Origin: Siphlonurus alternatus
Lineage: Eukaryota; Arthropoda; Insecta; Ephemeroptera; Siphlonuridae
Assembly (NCBI GenBank): GCA_949825025.1
Contig: OX463788.1
Coordinates: 32,614,878-32,678,877, forward strand
Direction of reading: 5' to 3'
DNA length: 64,000 bases
Below, piece by piece: positions 60,136 to 64,000 of this stretch. The number at the start of each line of letters is the position of its first letter. The stretch's first letter is position 1. A program made the translations under genes and the position numbers. The notes below the pieces were generated by a model that saw nothing but the letters and a program-made list of their open reading frames with translations, had not been told where the DNA came from and did not search any database.

Positions 60136-60269
60136 GCTGGGATTCATTAATAATATATAAGCAGTAAAGTAGCCAGATTTCTCACTAACCAGCACGGTTA
60201 GTATATATCCCTGATGAATATATACTAATTACTATATACTGCATAATCCTTCGTGAATCCAATCCCGGT
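60136..60269. mobile_element. weak hairpin MITE related to family M3
   Basis: CTGGGATTCATTAATAAT at the left and TCCTTCGTGAATCCAATCCC at the right face each other, with inner TTAGTATATAT / ATATATACTAAT. Pairing is imperfect and boundaries are approximate. Confidence 0.4.
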
Positions 60270-60297
60270 CATTCAATAATGTGTTGTAGGTTATATA

Positions 60298-60626
60298 ATG
60301 GACAACATACATGAAAATTTTTTATTGCAGAAATGAATAGAAGGTACCAAATTATGCTACTCTGAATTTTTTCAGATTTTTTTGAAACCCAGAACTATTT
60401 TTAAATAATTATTGAAAGTACGGCCACGCCCCCTGGAGGCGTCAATAGGCGTCCAGTCTCCATCCTTTTTATTAAGGCTGCAGGGGTGCCAATTGAAATC
60501 ACAGGACTTTCAATAATTATATAAAAATAGTTCCGGGTCTCAAAAAAATCTGAAAAAATTCAGAGTAGCATAATTTGGTACCCTCTATTCATTTCTGCAA
60601 TAAAAAATTTTCATGTATGTTGTATA
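60298..60626. mobile_element. foldback MITE, family M1 copy D
   Basis: The best-preserved copy: ends GACAACATACATGAAAATTT and ATTTTCATGTATGTTGT, with arms of about 115 bases (ATGCTACTCTGAATTTTTTC; GAACTATTTTTAAATAATTA) and centre GCCACGCCCCCTGGAGGCGT...CATCCTTTTTATTAAGG. Confidence 0.9.
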
Positions 60627-60762
60627 TTATAGTCCTGTGTTATAAAATAACATTAAAATTATAAAATTATATACTATTTTCATCTTTGTGTTCAGCATTT
60701 TGCATATATGTTATTAAACGAGTTGTTTATAGTGTATTTGTCTCTGCAATATATATTATAAT

Positions 60763-60904
60763 GGGTGCGATTCACAAAGCAGTTAGCCAGGTTTTTAACC
60801 ACGTTTAACTAGATGGTATAAAACGTACGTAAGACAGGTATAGTTAACCGTGGTTAAGCTAAACGTGGTTAGAAACCTGGCTAACTGCTTTGTGAATCGC
60901 ACCC
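60763..60904. mobile_element. 142-bp MITE, family M3, short copy
   Basis: Ends GGGTGCGATTCACAAAGCAG and CTGCTTTGTGAATCGCACCC, arms GTTAGCCAGGTTTTTAACCA / TGGTTAGAAACCTGGCTAAC. The inner part pairs again (GTTTAACT...AGTTAAC). It shares its termini with the 580-bp copy but almost none of its interior, so it is probably a deletion derivative. Confidence 0.9.
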
Positions 60905-61224
60905 AATATATATAATAGAAAATTATCAGGCGGGAAAGGGCTTATATTTGCACATGTCTTGCGAAAAATGTAAATCCTTAATTGACATCGACAGCAGTCG
61001 ATCATGATGACTGCTGACAATTAATTATCAGTCATAATTAACATAATATTTTTAAAACTATATATATTGCCAGCTCAATTAATATATCAGTATCAATTAA
61101 TTAATTATGATACATTAATATATCATATATATCAACATTATCAACTGAGCTATTATCTAGTTTTAATCTATAACATTTTTACTCTCATATTTTATAGCAA
61201 ATGTTTAACGCAACAATATAATAC
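60905..61224. other. AT-rich noncoding stretch
   Basis: Nothing recognisable. Confidence 0.5.
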
Positions 61225-61306
61225 CTACCTTATCCCTATCCAGTACCCCGCCGCGATCTGTAAGCTCTTAGGGGTGTATCCTTGAAAAAAAAAAAAAAAA
61301 AAAAAA
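61225..61306 (+). mobile_element. isolated 3' tail of the 5S-SINE (tail type 1)
   Basis: CCTACCTTATCCCTATCCAG, ACCCCGCCGCGATCTGTAAG, CTCTTAGGGGTGTATCCTTG and an A run. This equals, with two or three differences, the last 75 bases of the SINE at 63344. It is a strongly 5'-truncated insertion, or an end shared with another retroposon. Confidence 0.85.
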
Positions 61307-62285
61307 TACTTGACTTCTCTATTACATCTATATATTGGGTTAATTTTACTTATGACGGGAGTGTATCTACGTTTTTATCGCTGTGTGTTCATATGATATA
61401 ATGCATGCAGTGTAATATATCGATATTATAGAGACTTTTAAATCCAATTTTGAGCAAATTAAATTGTCAGAAATGCTCTCTAAAATCAATTGCCTCACTT
61501 TTTTTTTAAGACATTGTTGTATTCAAAAGGAAAGAAATTTCAGTATATTTTAAACAGAGGCTTCAAGTCAGCTGATTTTTCGGTGTTCCCACCCGCTATA
61601 CCAAACCTATGTAAAAAAAACGTGAATTCGTTTTTTCACTAAGAATAAGATTTTTCAGGGAAAATTCCTTTACGGAACTTTTGTCCAAACTGAAAAATAA
61701 AGTAGATAATTCAAGATTTAGATTTTTTACTTGATTTATAACCGAGAAAAGTTAAAAAAACACTTTGCTTCATTTTCAAGTGCAAGATGGACCTTAGCGA
61801 CAAACAGTTGCGCAGCGAAAGCGCATCACTTGAAGCCTCTATTGTTATCAACACAGGTAAATATATAACACCATTTATGGTTGTTAAGGCCGGATTTTAA
61901 GTAAAATGCTACTTTTTAGTTGCTTAACATTATTACGGAGAAATATTTTATAACATATATTTGCAAATCACAACGTAACCCAGTAAACGCAGGGTGTCAA
62001 AAATGCATGTGTTGGACCGGCACTTTAGAGTACGTTTTGGCACAGTACTGGTCCGAGTGGTCCAACAGTCTTAATTATAGCCATTATTAACTTTACTTTT
62101 TGTTTGTTTAATTGTTTTTGTTTTTTGCTTAATTTACTTTTTTGCATTAAATATTTTTTTCTGTGGATATTAATCAAGGATCTTGTACATACAAGATCCT
62201 TGATATTAATTAATATATTTTTTGCTGTTTTGTATGTAAAACACCCTTTTCATATCGAGGAAAAAATTAACATATTAACATAATA
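61307..62285. other. noncoding stretch with a short inverted-repeat pair
   Basis: AGAGGCTTCAAGT at 61556 is repeated inverted as ACTTGAAGCCTCT ending at 61840, which could delimit a 285-bp MITE. Within it an ATG at 61787 (GCAAGATGG) opens MDLSDKQLRSESASLEASI and reaches a donor-like CACAG|GTAAAT at 61857. The words CAAGGATCTTGTAC/GTACATACAAGATCCTTG near 62176-62203 form a small hairpin. Confidence 0.35.
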
Positions 62286-62405
62286 TTACGATGCTCTTTT
62301 TCTTTAAATCGCCAAATATGGCCGCCAATGAATGTTACAGCAATTAAGTGCGCTTTATTTGCGCCGCGTCGCAGCCTGGAAATCGCTCATGAAAATCCAC
62401 CTAAA
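62286..62405 (+). mobile_element. MITE family M2, partial copy 3
   Basis: TTACGATGCTCTTTTTCTTT, AATCGCCAAATATGGCCGCC, AGTGCGCTTTATTTGCG and the end GAAATCGCTCATGAAAATCC match the copy at 19362 on its reverse strand. The other half is missing. Confidence 0.8.
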
Positions 62406-62643
62406 AGGGTTGGTGACGACTAATCCGTGACGTCAAGATGGATCCTAACCATTGAAAAACTTGAAGTCTATGGCATAAGGTGGAGCTGCGTGTCTATTTT
62501 TTTTTTGAGTCATATCTAAAGAATAGAACTCAAAATATGTTTATGTAAGTGATATAAATGATAAAGGGGAACAAAAATCATTTAAAACAGAAAGATTGAA
62601 CTGTAGTTATGGCAGCTCTAGTCCCCGCACGGTCGCGTACATG

Positions 62644-62644
<1 letters not shown>

Positions 62645-62692
<48 letters not shown>
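62645..62692. repeat. (TA)n microsatellite
   Basis: About 24 copies of TA. Confidence 0.95.
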
Positions 62693-62697
<5 letters not shown>

Positions 62698-62875
62698 GCC
62701 CTCGGTGTGGAGCGAGGTATAAAAATATATTCAGTAATTACTTATATACGGCGTGTACACGTTCTTTTGTGGGCGGGTTCGTCTAAAACATATATATATT
62801 TATGCTGATCGACAGTGTACAGTACGTACATATATATTTTATTTGTAAGCCAAAAAGAAATAATAATAAATAAAA

Positions 62876-63340
62876 GGCATCCGGCGGCCATGGCTTGAAC
62901 GTAGGCTCTTGTCCTGGCTCGCGGTACGCGTCCCTCCGCGCCCAGGAAGGACATGCGGGTTGAAGGTTGCCTTGCGAGTGTGACCTCTGGCCCGTAGCCT
63001 GTGGTTTGTTTTTTGAACCACAGGGCGGCCAGGGCATTGGTTTGGGAAGCCCAAGATGCATCCCCACCTCTAAGTGCCCTGGTAAAAGGCATTCGGCACC
63101 CCAGTGCTCGCGGAAATGTGTCCCACCGCGCCTAGCAGAGGACCTGCCCGAAAGGCTGTGTGACGGGCTATTTGCGAGTGCACCAGGTAAGCCCTCATTG
63201 CCCGCAGCTGAGTAGGAGACGCTGAATCGTAACATCCCCAACAGAGGCCGGATCAGCGAGCGCCTTCACCTTGGCCCAATTGGGCCCGGTGCTGGCGCTA
63301 AACCACCCCAACTTGGCTGGGAGTTAATAACACCAAATAA
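62876..63340. repeat. GC-rich unclassified block abutting the SINE
   Basis: About 460 bases of GC-rich, CpG-containing sequence with abrupt borders: AT-rich on the left and the SINE on the right. It holds a small hairpin (GCCTGTGGTTTG...CAAACC-like ...CCACAGG near 62997-63024), a donor-like CACCAG|GTAAGC at 63187 and a right end GGCTGGGAGTTAATAACACC. Frames of 70-150 codons overlap on both strands with no domain. It is probably part of a retroposon or an exon cluster. Confidence 0.35.
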
Positions 63341-63343
63341 TAG

Positions 63344-63735
63344 TCGAGCGTGGCGCAGTGCATTGACCGGTTCTCGTTAGATCACCGAAGTCAGGCTACG
63401 TCGAGCGTGGTTAGTACTTGGATGGGTGACCGTTTCAAGTAAAAAATACGCTGCTTCCTCCCTGGGGTAAATTCGTCTCGCTTTCCACCCAGTGCAGTGA
63501 CGCACTTGTGTGTGGTTCCCCAGGCTTTGGACATCGCTTTGGTCCATTGAGAAAAAGTAGAGGTGTCCGTCCTGACTGAGGTTTTCCACGGTTCCCTCAG
63601 TCTCACCTCAGCGAATGCTGGGACGCGTAAGCATGCAGGCCGTGGCCACTATCCGTTCCCTACCTTATCCCTACCCAGTACCCCGCCGCGAGCTGTAAGC
63701 TCTTAGGGGTGTATCCTTGTAAAAAAAAAAAAAAA
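63344..63735 (+). mobile_element. 5S-rRNA-derived SINE, full-length copy with tail type 1
   Basis: Head: GACCGGTTCTCGTTAGATCA, CCGAAGTCAGGCTACGTCGA, TTAGTACTTGGATGGGTGACC-like C box. Body: CCTCCCTGGGGTAAATTCGT, CACCCAGTGCAGTGACGCAC, TGGTTCCCCAGGCTTTGGAC, CAGGCCGTGGCC. Tail: CCTACCTTATCCCTACCCAG to GGGGTGTATCCTTG and an A run (63721-63735). About 390 bases. The open frames on its minus strand are shadows. Confidence 0.92.
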
Positions 63736-64000
63736 TAATAATTATAATTAATATAGAAGCATGATTCAAGCCAAAACAGGTCAGAGTTGTAAAAAAATAT
63801 GGGAACAACTTAATATATTAAATTTCCCAAGTATTTGTATTTTTTTAATGATTTACGTATGTTATAAGAAATTTTTACAAGTTTCAAAAGATCATATATG
63901 TGTCTGCATGGTCGTATATTATAGTAATACGTATATAAATAGACAGTCTAACCTAATTAATTAATTCATAAAAATTTCGGAGGTTATAATAATACAAAAT
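63736..64000. other. AT-rich noncoding end of window
   Basis: Nothing recognisable. Confidence 0.5.

Noticed and set aside
62742..63241. Minus-strand frames of 116 and 152 codons in the GC-rich block
   Set aside because: They overlap in different frames with no domain, and their 3' parts run into AT-rich low-complexity sequence.
63377..63606. Minus-strand frames of about 70 codons
   Set aside because: They are antisense readings of the 5S-derived SINE.

Overview
This is an AT-rich (about 70% A+T by eye) eukaryotic window. It has no operons and no bacterial gene structure. It is filled with short palindromic DNA elements, truncated non-LTR retrotransposons, 5S-rRNA-derived SINEs and microsatellites. 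The mixture (LINE tails made of tetranucleotide microsatellite, foldback elements, CAGGGTG-ended MITEs with TA target duplications, 5S SINEs) fits an invertebrate animal and most likely an arthropod. The species cannot be fixed from the sequence. All strands, boundaries and splice sites here were read by eye.

Layout. From 1 to about 15.4 kb the sequence is mostly featureless AT-rich DNA, with one decayed MITE (7.8-8.2 kb), a small secreted-looking ORF (11.5 kb), a GC-richer block (14.5 kb) and an (AG)n array. From 15.47 to 17.07 kb lies a 1.6-kb foldback element with arms of about 0.7 kb. Two copies of a 0.2-kb MITE sit back to back at 19.2-19.6 kb. Between 21 and 38.8 kb, scattered CpG-rich patches stand out from the AT background and hold the best candidates for host genes: a spliced-looking noncoding exon (21.35 kb), a 58-codon ORF with a textbook signal peptide behind a TATA box (24.5 kb, minus), a CCAAT/NRF1/YY1-like promoter leading into a 52-codon ORF (27.7 kb, plus), and a signal-peptide exon with a consensus splice donor (38.2 kb, minus) that can join in phase to a cysteine-containing exon at 36.4 kb. 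These are hypotheses; no known gene family was recognised among them.

From 40 to 46.5 kb three larger inverted-repeat elements follow each other, two of which carry another hairpin element inside. One is a 2.55-kb element whose ends are arrays of a 14-15-bp motif. At 47.1-49.5 kb is the only long intact coding sequence, a 726-codon reverse transcriptase from a 5'-truncated LINE on the minus strand. Three more decayed LINE fragments lie at 31.8-32.4, 53.4-54.3 and 58.4-59.1 kb; the one at 53.4 kb is split inside its coding region by an (AAAT)n array. From 54.9 kb to the end, 5S-derived SINEs, a 312-bp near-perfect palindrome and a cluster of MITEs sharing the terminal motif ATTCAC(G/A)AAG dominate.

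How the parts relate: the window is a record of mobile-element traffic. LINEs would supply the copying machinery for SINEs, and absent DNA transposases would have moved the MITEs. A few short candidate host exons lie between them. No rRNA, tRNA or CRISPR was found.
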